Shown: positions 34,992-45,404, counted from the first letter of the stretch. The stretch is DNA of 64,000 bases from Stappia stellulata DSM 5886 (GCF_000423705.1 NZ_KE384083.1:930471-994470), one strand, 5' to 3'. Program-made: numbers and translations. The notes: generated from the letters alone by a model not told the origin.

Positions 34992-36806
34992 ATGACCAAA
35001 GACAAACGCCCCCCGCGCGGAACCGACCGCACGTCCAGACCGACACGCGCGCCCGGCGGCGCTCCGCGTCCGCCCCGCCCGGAGGGCCGCGGCCCGAAGC
35101 GTCCGTTCCACAAGGGGGGCGCGGGAAAGCCGGCGCCCAAGCGCGACAAGAGCCAGCCACCGGCAACCGCAGCCGAGAGCGTTAAGAGCGACGCGGGCGA
35201 GCGCATCGCCAAGGTGATGGCGCGCGCCGGGCTTTGCTCGCGCCGCACCGCGGAAAGCTGGATCGTGGACGGACGCGTTGCGGTCAACGGCAAGGTGCTG
35301 TCGACACCGGCCGTCACCGTCACGGATGCGGACAAGATCACGGTCGACGGCGAGCCGCTGCCGGAGCGCGAGCGCACGCGGCTGTGGCTCTATCACAAGC
35401 CGCGCGGGCTGGTGACCACCAACCACGATCCGGAAGGCCGGCCGACGGTGTTCGACCGCCTGCCGAAGACGCTGCCGCGCGTCCTGACCATCGGGCGTCT
35501 CGACATCAACACCGAGGGCCTGCTGCTCCTGACCAACGACGGCGGCCTCGGACGCGTGCTGGAGCTTCCCGCCACCGGATGGCTGCGCCGCTACCGCGTG
35601 CGCGCCTATGGCCGCATCACCCAGGAGCGGCTCGACGCCCTGCAGGAGGGCGTGAGCGTCGATGGCGTGTTCTACGGCGCCATCGAGGCGGTGATCGACA
35701 AGGAGCAGGGCGACAACGTCTGGCTCACCATCGCGCTCCGGGAAGGCAAGAACCGCGAGATCAAGAAGGTGCTGGAGCATCTGGGTCTCGCCGTGAACCG
35801 TCTGATCCGCGTGTCCTTCGGCCCCTTCCAGCTTGCCGATCTCGAAGAGGGCGAGGTGCGCGAGATCCGCGGCCGCGTGCTGCGCGACCAGTTGGGCGAC
35901 CGGCTGTCCGACGAAGCCGGCGTCGATTTCGAGGCACCGATCCTCACGGGCCTCGAGGGCGAGGATGCCGCCAAGCCCGCACGCCCGGCGCGCGGCCCCG
36001 CGCCGCAGCGCCAGGAAGGCCGCTATCTCAGCGCCCGCGAGGGCAAGGCCGAGACAACGGCACGCTCCTCCAAGGCCAAGCCGACACGCGGAAAACCGGG
36101 CGCCGACAGGCCCGGCAAGGACGCGGCCGAAAAGCCGGCCTATGTTTCGCCGCGCTCGCGCTTCCGCTTCACCGCCGACATGAAGCCGCGCGGGCTGGAG
36201 GAAGCCCCGCTTGGCCGCAAGCGCCGGATCTGGGACGAGGACGGCTCGCTGGTGGAAGACCGCGCGCCGCCGCCGGAAGACGGCGGGCAGGGTCGTGGCG
36301 GTCCGGGCCGGGGCGGGCCGGGCCGGGGCGCTCCCGCGCGCGGCGGCCCCTCGCGTGGCGGACCGCCGCGCGGTGGCGCGGGCGGCCGGGACCGGGACGC
36401 GGCCCCGCGCGGCGAACGGGATCGTCCGGCGCGCGATGGCGACAGGCCTTCGCGGGGCGGGCCGGCACGCGGCGAGCGCGACAGCGGGCCACGGCCTGGA
36501 AAGCGTGAGCGCGATGCAGGTGAACGCGGGCCGCGCAGCGGCGTCGGCGACAAGGGACCGCGCAGCGGCGGCCCAGGTCGCGCAGGTTCGGGTCGCGCAG
36601 GCCCGGGCGGATCGGGTCCGAAACCGTCCGGCCCAAGATCGTCCGGTCCGAGGCCGGACGGGCCGCGCGGCTCCGGTCCGAAAGGCGCAGGCCCCAAGGG
36701 CCCGCGCGGCTCCGGTCCGAAAGGCGCAGGCCCCAAGGGCCCGCGCGGCGGTGGCCAGGGTCCGCGTGGTGGCGGCAAGGGGCCGCGCGGCGGAGGCGGC
36801 CGGTGA
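34992..36806 (+). CDS. RluB/RsuA-type pseudouridine synthase with long low-complexity tail
   Basis: A 604-residue protein. Residues 1-66 are basic and Pro-rich, an S4 RNA-binding domain spans about 69-116, and the RsuA/RluB catalytic domain about 130-320 has D171 in [17 protein letters not shown]. It should isomerise a uridine in 23S rRNA (position 2605 for RluB). The remaining 280 residues are low-complexity, rich in Gly, Arg, Pro, Asp and Ser, with RGG/GPKG repeats and a perfect 39-bp DNA tandem repeat. Such tails occur in Hyphomicrobiales RluB but this one is very long. The start may be ATG 34980 instead. rsmD overlaps its stop. Confidence 0.92.
   Translation: MTKDKRPPRGTDRTSRPTRAPGGAPRPPRPEGRGPKRPFHKGGAGKPAPKRDKSQPPATAAESVKSDAGERIAKVMARAGLCSRRTAESWIVDGRVAVNGKVLSTPAVTVTDADKITVDGEPLPERERTRLWLYHKPRGLVTTNHDPEGRPTVFDRLPKTLPRVLTIGRLDINTEGLLLLTNDGGLGRVLELPATGWLRRYRVRAYGRITQERLDALQEGVSVDGVFYGAIEAVIDKEQGDNVWLTIALREGKNREIKKVLEHLGLAVNRLIRVSFGPFQLADLEEGEVREIRGRVLRDQLGDRLSDEAGVDFEAPILTGLEGEDAAKPARPARGPAPQRQEGRYLSAREGKAETTARSSKAKPTRGKPGADRPGKDAAEKPAYVSPRSRFRFTADMKPRGLEEAPLGRKRRIWDEDGSLVEDRAPPPEDGGQGRGGPGRGGPGRGAPARGGPSRGGPPRGGAGGRDRDAAPRGERDRPARDGDRPSRGGPARGERDSGPRPGKRERDAGERGPRSGVGDKGPRSGGPGRAGSGRAGPGGSGPKPSGPRSSGPRPDGPRGSGPKGAGPKGPRGSGPKGAGPKGPRGGGQGPRGGGKGPRGGGGR
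36669..36746 (+). repeat. Perfect 39-bp tandem duplication in the pseudouridine synthase tail
   Basis: Two identical 39-base units start at 36669 and 36708 and encode [13 protein letters not shown] twice. The period is 13 codons, so slippage keeps the reading frame and changes tail length. Less exact GP/RGG repeats surround it. Confidence 0.9.
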
Positions 36807-37357
36807 GGATCGTTGCCGGGCGCTTCAGGGGCAAACCCCTTGAGGCCCCCCGCGGATCGGAAACGCGACCGACAAGCGACCGGCTGCGCGAGACGATGTT
36901 CAACGTGATCGCCCATTCCCATCCAGAGGCGCTCGACGACACGCGCGTGCTCGACCTTTTTGCCGGCTCCGGCGCGCTCGGGCTGGAAGCCTTGAGCCGG
37001 GGCGCGCGCCATTGCACCTTCATCGAGGAGGCGACGGCGGCGCGCGGGGCGATCCGCACCAATGTGGAAACGCTCGGGCTGACCGGCGCCACCAAGATCT
37101 TTCGCCGGGACGCCACGCGCCTCGGTCCGGTCGGAACCATCCCGCCCTTCAATCTCGTCTTCGCCGATCCGCCCTATCGCAAGGAGCTCGGCGAAGCAGC
37201 CCTTGCCTCGGCACGCGCCGGCGGCTGGCTTGCGCCGGGTGCGCTGCTGGTGCTGGAAGAAGATGCCCGCGCCGAGATCGCCGCGCCGGACGGTCTTGAG
37301 CTTCTCGACCGCCGCAGCGTCGGCGACAGCCAGATCGTCTTCCTGAAGAGCATCTGA
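36803..37357 (+). CDS. rsmD: 16S rRNA (guanine-966 N2)-methyltransferase
   Basis: A 184-residue SAM-dependent methyltransferase. It has [15 protein letters not shown] and [14 protein letters not shown] at the start, the SAM loop [10 protein letters not shown] (51-60) and the catalytic DPPY (122-125), the RsmD signature. The GTG start overlaps the stop of the pseudouridine synthase (GTGA), which couples two rRNA-modifying enzymes. It converges on the small membrane protein gene 14 bases away. Confidence 0.95.
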   Translation: MRIVAGRFRGKPLEAPRGSETRPTSDRLRETMFNVIAHSHPEALDDTRVLDLFAGSGALGLEALSRGARHCTFIEEATAARGAIRTNVETLGLTGATKIFRRDATRLGPVGTIPPFNLVFADPPYRKELGEAALASARAGGWLAPGALLVLEEDARAEIAAPDGLELLDRRSVGDSQIVFLKSI

Positions 37358-37371
37358 CGCCCGCAAGGCGC

Positions 37372-37668
37372 TCAGGCAGGCCCGGACGGGCGGGCCGGGG
37401 AACGCGGGCGGCTGCGCCTGAGCACCTGCGCCATCGGCGCGGGGGCCCGGTCTTCCAGCCCGCTCATCAGGCGGTTGAAATCGAGATTGCGACGCCGGCG
37501 TGCCCGCAGCCAGCGGACCGCTTGCCGGCTGGTGGCGAGGATCAGGAACGCACCGCCTGCGATGAGCGGCACACCGGTCGGAATCGGCAGCCACACCGTC
37601 AAAAGACCGAGCGCGATCAACACCAGCGCGGCACTCCAGACAAGTATCGGGGCGAGTTTCCGGCCCAT
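37372..37668 (-). CDS. Small membrane protein of unknown function
   Basis: A 98-residue protein with two hydrophobic segments (about 7-26 and 29-46) joined by LPIPTG, followed by a basic R-rich cytoplasmic tail (WLRARRRRNLDFNRLM). It resembles the putative transmembrane PGPGW family in its Pro/Gly hairpin, but the full PGPGW motif is not present. Start: ATG 37668, where the membrane segment begins. It stands 95 bases downstream of mutL and may be co-transcribed with it. Confidence 0.7.
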   Translation of the reverse strand: MGRKLAPILVWSAALVLIALGLLTVWLPIPTGVPLIAGGAFLILATSRQAVRWLRARRRRNLDFNRLMSGLEDRAPAPMAQVLRRSRPRSPARPSGPA

Positions 37669-37763
37669 GCGCGCATCCCGGTCCGCGACGCGCCGAAAAG
37701 CCCGCCCGTTCCGTTCCTGCCATGAAGACCGCGACCGTTTCGTGACGACAGCGCCCGCAACGC

Positions 37764-39611
37764 CTATTTGCGGCCGAACAGCCGCTCGATGTCGGCGAGC
37801 TTCAGTTCGATCCAGGTCGGACGGCCGTGATTGCACTGGCCGGAGTTCGGCGTTGCCTCCATGTCGCGCAACAGCGCGTCCATTTCCTGCGGCCGCATGC
37901 GCCGCCCGGCACGCACCGAACCGTGACAGGCCATGGTGGCGGCGACGTGATCCAGACGCTCGCGCACGCGTGTTGCCTTGTCCCATTCGGCGAGATCGTC
38001 GGCGAGATCGCGCACCAGCCCGCGAATGTCGATCTGCCCGAGCATCGCCGGGGTCTCCCTGACGGCAATGGCACCGGGACCGAAGGATTCCAGCACGAGG
38101 CCGACCGCCTCCAGTTCCTCCGCCCGCTCGACAAGACGCGCGACATCTTCTTCCGGCAATTCGACGATTTCCGGGATCAGCAGGCCCTGCCTGGCGACGC
38201 CGCGTTCCGCAAGCGCCGTTTTCAGCCGTTCGTAGACGAGCCGTTCGTGTGCTGCATGCTGGTCGACGATGACCAGGCCGGTCTCGGTCTGGGCGATGAC
38301 ATAGGTCTCGTGGATCTGCGCTCGCGCGGCCCCCAGCGGACGGGCCATGCGATCTTCCGGCACATCGCCCTCATGCGCGCGCGCATCGGCCGAGGGCTGG
38401 CTGAGCGTCGCAAATCCCGCCTGATCGGGCGCGTCGAAACCGGCGTCGGCTTGCAGCGGACGATAGGCGGACGCGCGCCAGTCCGTCGTTCCCCGTCGGT
38501 CGGGCATGGCGCGCCAGTCGCGTGCCGGCGCGGCGCCACTTGCCCCCGAAACACCGCCGCCCGTCCCGCCGGAAAACGCGGAGAGCGCGGCCGTGGCATT
38601 GTGCGAGGAGGCCATGTGTCCCGCCGCCGCAAAGGCCTGTTTCAGCGCGCCGACGACAAGGCCGCGCACGAGCTGCGCGTCGCGAAAGCGCACATCCGCC
38701 TTGGCCGGATGCACGTTGACGTCGACCAGCCGCGGGTCGATCTCGATGAAGAGCGCCACAACGGGATGGCGGTCGCGCGCCAGCACATCGGCATAGGCGC
38801 CGCGCAAGGCCGACATCAGGAGCTTGTCGCGCACGGGCCGGCCGTTGACGAAGAAGAACTGCGCCAGCGTGTTGGCACGGTGATAGGTGGGAAGACCCGC
38901 AAGCCCGTAGAGCCGCACGTCCTCGCGCTCCGCATCGATCTCGCAGGCGTTGTCGACAAACTCCTGGCCCATCACCTGCGCCATGCGCGCCTGAAGCGCG
39001 GTCTCGCCGGTGGCGGACGCATAGGTCAGCGTCTGGCGGTCGCTGCCCGACAACTCGAAGCGCACGGACGGATGCGCCAGCGCCAGCCGCTTGACGACAT
39101 CGGTGATCGCGGAGGCCTCCGCCCGGTCGGACTTGAGGAACTTCAGCCGCGCGGGCGTCGCGAAGAAGAGGTCGCGCACCTCCACCTGGGTTCCCGACGG
39201 GCGGCTTGCCGGGCGGATCTCGCCGCGCGCACCGCCCTCCACGGAGATCGTCCAGCCGTGCGGGTCGTCGCCGTGGCGCGAGGTGAGCGACAGGCGCCCG
39301 ACCGCGCCGATGGAAGGAAGCGCCTCGCCGCGAAAGCCGAGCGAGCGGATGTCGAAGAGGTCGTTCTCGGAGAGTTTCGAGGTGCAATGCCGGCCAATGG
39401 CGAGCGGAAGATCGTCGCCGCGCATGCCGGAGCCGTCGTCATCGACCCGAATCAGCGTCTTGCCGCCGGCGGCCGTTGCAACGGAAATCCGGCGTGCGCC
39501 GGCGTCGATGGCGTTTTCCACCAGTTCCTTGACCACACTGGCGGGGCGCTCGATCACCTCGCCCGCGGCGATCTGGTTGATCGCATGGTCGCTCAACTGC
39601 CGGATCGTCAT
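37764..39611 (-). CDS. mutL: DNA mismatch repair protein MutL
   Basis: A 615-residue mismatch-repair ATPase. The GHL ATP-binding N-terminus has [19 protein letters not shown] and [10 protein letters not shown]; the C-terminal dimerisation domain carries the endonuclease motif D450-Q-H-A-A-H-E456 and the zinc-site segments ACHGS and GQCNHGRP. MutL of this kind nicks DNA itself, unlike E. coli MutL, which fits a genome without MutH. A Ser/Ala/Gly linker (about 335-400) joins the two halves. ATG 39611 follows no obvious close gene; the HAD gene is divergent, 179 bases away. Confidence 0.97.
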   Translation of the reverse strand: MTIRQLSDHAINQIAAGEVIERPASVVKELVENAIDAGARRISVATAAGGKTLIRVDDDGSGMRGDDLPLAIGRHCTSKLSENDLFDIRSLGFRGEALPSIGAVGRLSLTSRHGDDPHGWTISVEGGARGEIRPASRPSGTQVEVRDLFFATPARLKFLKSDRAEASAITDVVKRLALAHPSVRFELSGSDRQTLTYASATGETALQARMAQVMGQEFVDNACEIDAEREDVRLYGLAGLPTYHRANTLAQFFFVNGRPVRDKLLMSALRGAYADVLARDRHPVVALFIEIDPRLVDVNVHPAKADVRFRDAQLVRGLVVGALKQAFAAAGHMASSHNATAALSAFSGGTGGGVSGASGAAPARDWRAMPDRRGTTDWRASAYRPLQADAGFDAPDQAGFATLSQPSADARAHEGDVPEDRMARPLGAARAQIHETYVIAQTETGLVIVDQHAAHERLVYERLKTALAERGVARQGLLIPEIVELPEEDVARLVERAEELEAVGLVLESFGPGAIAVRETPAMLGQIDIRGLVRDLADDLAEWDKATRVRERLDHVAATMACHGSVRAGRRMRPQEMDALLRDMEATPNSGQCNHGRPTWIELKLADIERLFGRK

Positions 39612-39790
39612 ATTGGCTCCCTGCCCCTCGCCGGCTCCCGGGCGAGGATCCCGCCGCTTTCCTTCGCGGGGGCGGATCGTCTATGGTCCGCCGCGCCGCC
39701 ATACGACCGTCATGTCGGCGGTCGATTCTTCGAAGTCAACACTATCAGACTTCCCTCCCGGCAAGATCCCGCCGCAGCCAAGAGAGAGCC

Positions 39791-40663
39791 ATGTCCACAC
39801 ACAATCCGCTGCTCGTTCCCGGCCTGTCCGCTCTGGCACCCGCCTACAAGGCCGTGCTCTGCGATGTCTGGGGCGTGCTGCACAATGGTGTGGCCGCCTT
39901 TCCCAAGGCCTGCGAGGCGCTGCAGCGTTATCGCGCGGAAAGCGGCGGCACGGTGGTGCTGATCACCAACGCGCCGCGTCCCTCGCCGCCGATCCTGGAG
40001 CAGCTTGCCCGGCTCGGCGTTTCGAGCGACGCCTTCGATGCGGTGGTGACGTCGGGCGACGTCACCCGCGCCCAGCTTCAGGCGCACAGCGACATTCCCG
40101 TGATGCACATCGGCCCGGAGCGCGATCACAGCCTGTTTACGGGACTGGAGCTGACGCTCACCGACGAGGCCGGCGCCGGCCAGGTGGTGTGCACCGGCCT
40201 TGTCGACGACGAGCGCGAGACGCCGGAGGACTACCGCGCGCTGCTGGAGCGCATGGTCGCGCGCGACCTTCCCCTGCTCTGCGCCAATCCCGATATCGTG
40301 GTGGAACGCGGCTCGACGCTGATCTGGTGCGCGGGCGCGCTCGCAAGGCTCTACGAGGATCTCGGCGGCCAGGTGACGATCCTCGGCAAGCCGCATGCGC
40401 CGATCTACGAGGCAGCGCTTGCCCGTGTCGCCGAGCTTTCCGGCGCACCGGTGGCAAAGTCGGACATTCTCGCGATCGGCGACGGTCTGCCGACGGATAT
40501 CCGCGGCGCGGTGGCGAACGAGATCGACGTGCTGTTCATCACGGGCGGCATTCACGGCGCGGATTTCGGGCCCGCCGGCGCGCCGGTGGAAAGCCTCGTG
40601 CGCAAACGGCTCGAGGAAGAAGGGTTGCACGCCCGCGCCGCAATCGCCGGGCTGGTCTGGTAG
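39791..40663 (+). CDS. HAD-IIA hydrolase, TIGR01459 family
   Basis: A 290-residue HAD-superfamily IIA phosphatase of the type common in Alphaproteobacteria. Motif I is C24-D25-V-W-G-V-L-H; the usual second Asp is a Trp, the normal state in this subfamily. VLITNAPRPS is motif II, GKPHAPIYEAA motif III and AIGDGLPTDIRGAVANEID motif IV. The substrate is unknown. ATG 39791 is where the conserved region starts. A strong terminator follows 28 bases after the stop. Confidence 0.92.
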   Translation: MSTHNPLLVPGLSALAPAYKAVLCDVWGVLHNGVAAFPKACEALQRYRAESGGTVVLITNAPRPSPPILEQLARLGVSSDAFDAVVTSGDVTRAQLQAHSDIPVMHIGPERDHSLFTGLELTLTDEAGAGQVVCTGLVDDERETPEDYRALLERMVARDLPLLCANPDIVVERGSTLIWCAGALARLYEDLGGQVTILGKPHAPIYEAALARVAELSGAPVAKSDILAIGDGLPTDIRGAVANEIDVLFITGGIHGADFGPAGAPVESLVRKRLEEEGLHARAAIAGLVW

Positions 40664-40691
40664 GCGCCAGGCTCCGGCCAAGCGCATGAGA

Positions 40692-40723
40692 AAAAGCCGG
40701 CTCCCTGTCGGGAACCGGCTTTT
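40692..40723 (+). terminator. Rho-independent terminator after the HAD gene
   Basis: The stem AAAAGCCGG-TCCC / GGGA-CCGGCTTTT (one mismatch, 4-base loop) ends in TTTT on the plus strand and, being symmetric, in TTTTTCTC on the minus strand. It also stands 90 bases after the cheZ stop, so it can serve both convergent genes. Confidence 0.85.
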
Positions 40724-40812
40724 CAGGTCACCGGCCACTCGCGGGGGCGCTGGCCAGGCAATGCGGCACCTCTTGACGGGTGCCGGGAACACGGGCGCGC
40801 CGAGGGGCGCGC

Positions 40813-41505
40813 CTATCCGAAGAGCTTGTCGATCTCGTCCTGGGCGTCCTTTGGAGCCTCCGTCGACATCATGTCGTCGACGTCGGACTGGGACACGCCC
40901 TCGCCGGCATGCTGGGGTCCGTGCAGGATCAGGTCGCGCTTGCGCCGGTCTTCATCCGTTTCCTCGGCCGGTGCATCGTCGCATTCGGTAATGCGCAGCC
41001 GCTCGACGAATCCGGTGACCCGGCGGTCGATTGCATTGAGCGCGTTCACCACCTTGGAAATCCGCTGGCCGGTGATGTCCTGAAAGGCGCAGGCCTCGAA
41101 CATCTCGATCATCTTGTCGTTGACGAATGCCCGGTAATCCGCCGGATCCATGTCGTCGTCGGCCGCCATGATCGTTTCCGCCGACTCCATGATCGTATGG
41201 GTCGCGGATTCGGTCGCCTCGACGATGGCATCCAGCTCGCGGCCGGCTTCCGGAATCTGGTTGTCCTTCATGTCGTTGGGGCGCAGCTGAAGGATCTCGG
41301 TCTTCAGCCGCGAGATCTCGTCGGCGATCGCCGTGAGTTCGGCGGTAACGGTCGGCTGCACAGCGCCGAGGAACTCGCGCATGGACCCGGTCATCATCTC
41401 CGCCAGGTCGATCACGTCGTTCAGTGTCACGTTGCCGTCGCGATCCTTGTTTTTCTCAAGGAAGGTGATCAGGCTCGTAACGTCTTCTTTTCTGAGAGCG
41501 CCCAT
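40813..41505 (-). CDS. cheZ: Protein phosphatase CheZ
   Basis: A 230-residue helical CheZ-family phosphatase that removes phosphate from CheY-P. The catalytic signature is EACAFQDITGQRI, with D143 and Q147, the same pair that acts in E. coli CheZ. The C-terminus SQSDVDDMMSTEAPKDAQDEIDKLFG is the CheY-binding tail. The start is ATG 41505; the frame upstream is open but not conserved. The cheY gene lies 156 bases upstream on the same strand. CheZ is not present in all Alphaproteobacteria. Confidence 0.93.
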   Translation of the reverse strand: MGALRKEDVTSLITFLEKNKDRDGNVTLNDVIDLAEMMTGSMREFLGAVQPTVTAELTAIADEISRLKTEILQLRPNDMKDNQIPEAGRELDAIVEATESATHTIMESAETIMAADDDMDPADYRAFVNDKMIEMFEACAFQDITGQRISKVVNALNAIDRRVTGFVERLRITECDDAPAEETDEDRRKRDLILHGPQHAGEGVSQSDVDDMMSTEAPKDAQDEIDKLFG

Positions 41506-41661
41506 GACACCCTTTCTTGTCTGCCGGGACCGGATACAGGCCAAGCCCGCTCCGCACCATCGATGCGAAGAGCCCCTTGCGCGCCCGCGGACGCACACTC
41601 CCTCATTCGCCGGCGGCACCGCCGCCGGAGATACACTTCAACCGGCTTCGGCAGGCGCCGG

Positions 41662-42045
41662 TTATTCGGCGAACACGGCCTCGATCTTGCCCTTCAGCGT
41701 CTGCGCGTTGAACGGCTTCACGATGTAGTTGTTCACGCCTGCCTTCTTCGCGGCGATCACGTTTTCCGTCTTGGATTCCGCGGTCACCATGATGAAGGGG
41801 GTCTTGCAGAGACCGGCGTCGGCCCTGACCTGCTTCAGCAGCTCATATCCGGTCATCGGTTCCATGTTCCAGTCGGAGATCACCAGGCCATAGCGGCGCT
41901 GCTTCATCTTCTCCAGCGCTTCCGTACCGTCGGCAGCGTCGTCGATATCCTCGAAACCGAGCTGCTTGAGCAGGTTGCGAATGATGCGGATCATGGTCTT
42001 GTAGTCGTCCACCACGAGGACCGGCATCTGAACATCAAGGGCCAT
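41662..42045 (-). CDS. cheY: Chemotaxis response regulator CheY
   Basis: A 127-residue single-domain receiver. The acidic pocket is D13/D14, the phosphoacceptor D58 in ISDWNMEPMTG, with T88 in MVTAES and K110 in IVKPFN, so it is fully functional. It acts on the flagellar motor switch. It precedes cheZ on the same strand, and the divergent gene is a MaoC hydratase. The 246-bp gap between cheY and MaoC shows no recognised regulator site. Confidence 0.93.
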   Translation of the reverse strand: MALDVQMPVLVVDDYKTMIRIIRNLLKQLGFEDIDDAADGTEALEKMKQRRYGLVISDWNMEPMTGYELLKQVRADAGLCKTPFIMVTAESKTENVIAAKKAGVNNYIVKPFNAQTLKGKIEAVFAE

Positions 42046-42291
42046 TGTCTACTCCATACTGTCAATCTGCCCGACCCGTTGAACGGGCGTCTGATGCTTT
42101 GTTGTCTTCAGGAGGAAGACACATTTCGTGTCCCCGCCTCCCCACGCTGTAAGACTTTAGACGCCGGGGGCTGAAAACTCCGTTAATTTGCCAGTCCCTT
42201 CTTCCTCAAAAGCTCAATTGCCCTTGATCGCATCAGCGCCTAGCTTCGCCAGGCACCAGTATTTCACTATCGGGAGGAAAAAGATCGCGTC

Positions 42292-42747
42292 ATGCTCACC
42301 CTGCAAACACTGTACTTCGAGGACCTTTCCGTCGGGCAAAGCGAATGCCTTATCAAGACCGTGAATTCCTCCGATGTCGTTGGTTTCGCCGAAGTGTCCG
42401 GAGACCGCAATCCCATCCACCTGTCCGAGCACTTCGCGGCGCGCACCCCGTTTCGCACGCGCATCGCCCATGGCCTCTACACTGCAAGCCTGATTTCCGC
42501 GGTCCTGGGCACGCGACTGCCGGGTCCGGGCGCGATCTATCTGTCGCAGACGCTCAATTTCCGCGCGCCGGTGCGAATCGGCGACGACGTGACCGTGACG
42601 GTGACCGTTGCGGAACTGATGGAAAAAGGGAACCGTGCGCGGCTCGACTGCAAATGCGCCGTCGGAGAGACGGTGGTCCTGGAAGGAGAAGCCGTCGTCA
42701 AGGTGCCGCTGCGCAGCGACACCGAAAGCGACGACCCGCGCGCTTGA
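42292..42747 (+). CDS. MaoC-family (R)-specific enoyl-CoA hydratase
   Basis: A 151-residue hot-dog-fold hydratase. The catalytic motif VSGDRNPIHLSEHFA holds the Asp/His pair (D38, H43) and IAHGLYTASLISAVLG follows, as in PhaJ-type enzymes. It hydrates trans-2-enoyl-CoA to (R)-3-hydroxyacyl-CoA; PHA synthesis or fatty acid oxidation are both possible. It stands alone between cheY and ribF. Confidence 0.92.
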   Translation: MLTLQTLYFEDLSVGQSECLIKTVNSSDVVGFAEVSGDRNPIHLSEHFAARTPFRTRIAHGLYTASLISAVLGTRLPGPGAIYLSQTLNFRAPVRIGDDVTVTVTVAELMEKGNRARLDCKCAVGETVVLEGEAVVKVPLRSDTESDDPRA

Positions 42748-42891
42748 CGTTTCCCGGGAGAATGGGCAGGGTCCGCCAAACCTGCGGACGGGGCGCAATG
42801 TCGCGGCCCCGCCCGACAGAACCCGCCGGCACGCCGCCGGCCGTCTTCCCGTTTCGGCCGGCCACCGCGGCCGGTGAGTGGCCCGATCCAG

Positions 42892-43905
42892 ATGAACGAA
42901 CATTCGCCTTCCCGCTTCGTCGCAATTGACGATCTCGACGCCTTCCCGGCCCATCTTCGCGGCGGGGTCGTCGCAATCGGAAACTTCGACGGGGTACATC
43001 GTGGCCACCGACGGGTTCTCAAGACGGCGCTGGCACAGGCAAAGGATGCCGGCGTTCCGGCCTATGCGCTGACCTTCGAGCCACATCCGCGCAGCGTGTT
43101 TGCGCCCGACAAGCCGGTCTTCCGGCTGACCCCGCCGGCCCAAAAGGCCCGCATCATCCAGGCGATGGGACTCGATGCGATCGTGTCCGTGCCCTTCACC
43201 CGCGCCTTTGCCGGCATCGAGGCGGAAGCCTTCGTCACCGACATTCTTCAGTCCCGCTTCGGCATCTGCCATGCGGTGACCGGCTACGACTTCCATTTCG
43301 GCCGGGCGCGGCGCGGCACCCCGGAGTTCCTCAGCGAGGCGGGAGCAGCTGACGGTTTCGGCGTGACCATCGTCACCGCGGAAACCGACGAAAGCGCCAC
43401 GGCGGTCTCCTCAAGCCGTATCCGTGCGGCACTGGCGGAGGGCGACGTCGTTCTCGCCAACGCGCTGCTCGGCTATCGCTGGTCGGTGGAAGCGGAGGTT
43501 CGCCACGGCGAGAAGCGCGGCCGCGATCTCGGCTATCCGACCGCCAATCTCGCACTGCCGGCTGAAACGCAGCTCGCGCACGGGATCTATGCGGTGCGGA
43601 CCTGCGTCGACGGGCGCTGGATCGACGGAGTGGCAAGCTACGGCCGCCGCCCGACCTTCGACAATGGCGCCGCGCTCCTGGAAGTCTTTCTCTTCGACTT
43701 CTCCGGCGATCTCTACGGCAAGCGTCTGCGCGTCATGCTGGCCGCCTATCTGCGGCCGGAGCTGCGCTTCGACAACGCACAGGCGCTGATCGCCCAGATG
43801 GACCGCGACAGCGCGGAAGCCCGCGCCGCCCTTGCCAGCCTGACCCCGCTCGGCTCCCTTGACAGAACGCAGAACGGCCTCCCCGGCGAGGATGCCGGCG
43901 CTTGA
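42892..43905 (+). CDS. ribF: Bifunctional riboflavin kinase / FMN adenylyltransferase
   Basis: A 337-residue enzyme. The N-terminal nucleotidyltransferase half has GNFDGVHRGHRRVL and TFEPHPRSVF, and SSSRIRAALAEGDV closes it; the C-terminal riboflavin kinase half has EVRHGEKRGRDLGYPTANL and VASYGRRPTFDNG. It makes FMN and FAD. The start is given as ATG 42892; GTG 42874 is 6 codons upstream and has no better ribosome-binding site. The EamA transporter overlaps its stop. Confidence 0.95.
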   Translation: MNEHSPSRFVAIDDLDAFPAHLRGGVVAIGNFDGVHRGHRRVLKTALAQAKDAGVPAYALTFEPHPRSVFAPDKPVFRLTPPAQKARIIQAMGLDAIVSVPFTRAFAGIEAEAFVTDILQSRFGICHAVTGYDFHFGRARRGTPEFLSEAGAADGFGVTIVTAETDESATAVSSSRIRAALAEGDVVLANALLGYRWSVEAEVRHGEKRGRDLGYPTANLALPAETQLAHGIYAVRTCVDGRWIDGVASYGRRPTFDNGAALLEVFLFDFSGDLYGKRLRVMLAAYLRPELRFDNAQALIAQMDRDSAEARAALASLTPLGSLDRTQNGLPGEDAGA

Positions 43906-44858
43906 GCGCGCCCCTGCCCATTCCCGCGCCCAGCATCACCGTGATGCGCGGCATCGCCTTGATGAGCTTTGCGATGCTCATGGTGCCGCTGATGGACACG
44001 GTCGCGAAATACCTGACCGGCGCCCTTCCGCCGTTGCAGATCACGCTCGGCCGGTTCGCCTTCCAGATGCTGTTTGCCTTTCTCACCGCGGCAATCGGAC
44101 CGGGGCTCGCGGCTCTGAAGGCGCCGCGGCTGTGGCCGCATCTGCTGCGCGGCTTTTTTCTCTCCGGCGCATCGGCCTGTTTCTTCACCGCGCTGAAGAC
44201 CATGCCGATCGCCGACGCCATCGCGATCTTTTTCGTCGAGCCGATGATCCTCACGGTCCTGTCCGCGCTGCTCCTGGGCGAATCCGTCGGACCGCGGCGC
44301 TGGAGCGCGGTCTTCGTCGGGCTGATCGGCGCGATGATCATCATCCGCCCGGGGTTCACGGAATTCGGGCCGACCGCGCTGCTGCCGCTGGCGGCCGCCT
44401 TCCTGTTCGCGCTCTATCTGGTCATCACGCGCCGCCTGTCTGGCGAGGGCTCCATGCTGAGCGTGCAGTTTTCGGCAGGCCTTGGCGGCGCGATCCTGCT
44501 TGGCGCGCTGACCGTCGGCGGCACCGCCGCCGGGATCGAGGACGCGACGCCGGTGATGCCCGACCTTCCCTCCTGGGGGCTTCTGGCCATTGTCGGCGCG
44601 ATTTCCTTCTTCGCACACGGCCTGATCGTCAAGGCCTTCGCCGCCGCCCCGGCCTCGGTACTTGCGCCGTTCAACTATCTGGAAATCGTCAGCGCCACGC
44701 TGTTCGGCTATCTGGTCTTCGGCGATTTTCCGGACGGACCGACGTGGCTCGGAATTGCGCTGATCGTCGGCAGCGGCATCTATATCGCCCATCGCGAACA
44801 CCGCCTCAGCCGTGCCGAAATGGCCGCTCGCGCCACCCGCACCGGCCCGCCGGACTGA
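43902..44858 (+). CDS. DMT-superfamily transporter (two EamA domains)
   Basis: A 318-residue membrane protein with ten predicted TM helices in two EamA repeats; the first contains LMDTVAKYLTG and the second LLAIVGAISFFAHGLIVKAF. A small metabolite exporter is likely, with no substrate indicated. The start overlaps the ribF stop as TTGA, so it begins at TTG 43902; ATG 43944 (residue 15) is an alternative. The C-terminus is short and basic. lspA follows after 57 bases. Confidence 0.9.
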   Translation: MSAPLPIPAPSITVMRGIALMSFAMLMVPLMDTVAKYLTGALPPLQITLGRFAFQMLFAFLTAAIGPGLAALKAPRLWPHLLRGFFLSGASACFFTALKTMPIADAIAIFFVEPMILTVLSALLLGESVGPRRWSAVFVGLIGAMIIIRPGFTEFGPTALLPLAAAFLFALYLVITRRLSGEGSMLSVQFSAGLGGAILLGALTVGGTAAGIEDATPVMPDLPSWGLLAIVGAISFFAHGLIVKAFAAAPASVLAPFNYLEIVSATLFGYLVFGDFPDGPTWLGIALIVGSGIYIAHREHRLSRAEMAARATRTGPPD

Positions 44859-44915
44859 GCGCCGCCCCCGCGGCGCCGGAAAACGCCAACCGCACACCAG
44901 CACACGGAAACCGAC

Positions 44916-45404
44916 ATGACACGATCGCGCCTCTGGGGACCGATGAGCGGCTTGATCCTGGCAATCGGGCTGGCCGGCCTGATCGCCGATCAGGCCTTCA
45001 AGGCCTGGATGCTCTACGGCTACGAGATCGCCGCGCGCGGACGCGTCGCTCTGACGCCGTTCTTCGATCTGGTGATGGTGTGGAACTACGGCGTCTCCTA
45101 CGGCCTGTTCCAGCAAGACGGCGCTTTCGGCCGCTGGGTGCTGGTTGCCGTGACGCTCGTCATATCCATCGTTTTCTGGATCTGGGGCGCGCAAAGCGAC
45201 CGGCGGCTGCCGGCGATCTCCTTCGGGCTGGTGCTCGCCGGCGCGCTCGGCAACGGCATTGATCGCGTCGTCTACGGAGCGGTCGCCGACTTCTTTCATT
45301 TCCACGTCGGAAGCTTCTCCTGGTACGTGTTCAACCTCGCCGACGTGTGGATCGTTGCCGGCGTGGCCGGCCTGCTGTATGACAGTTTTCAAAAGCGGCC
45401 CTAA
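44916..45404 (+). CDS. lspA: Lipoprotein signal peptidase
   Basis: A 162-residue aspartic peptidase with four TM helices that removes signal peptides of lipidated prolipoproteins. The catalytic Asp residues are D116 in GNGIDRVVYG and D143 in FNLADVWI. WNYGVSYGLF is the third conserved segment. The gene order ribF - transporter - lspA - lipoprotein - M16 pair is common in this order. Confidence 0.96.
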   Translation: MTRSRLWGPMSGLILAIGLAGLIADQAFKAWMLYGYEIAARGRVALTPFFDLVMVWNYGVSYGLFQQDGAFGRWVLVAVTLVISIVFWIWGAQSDRRLPAISFGLVLAGALGNGIDRVVYGAVADFFHFHVGSFSWYVFNLADVWIVAGVAGLLYDSFQKRP

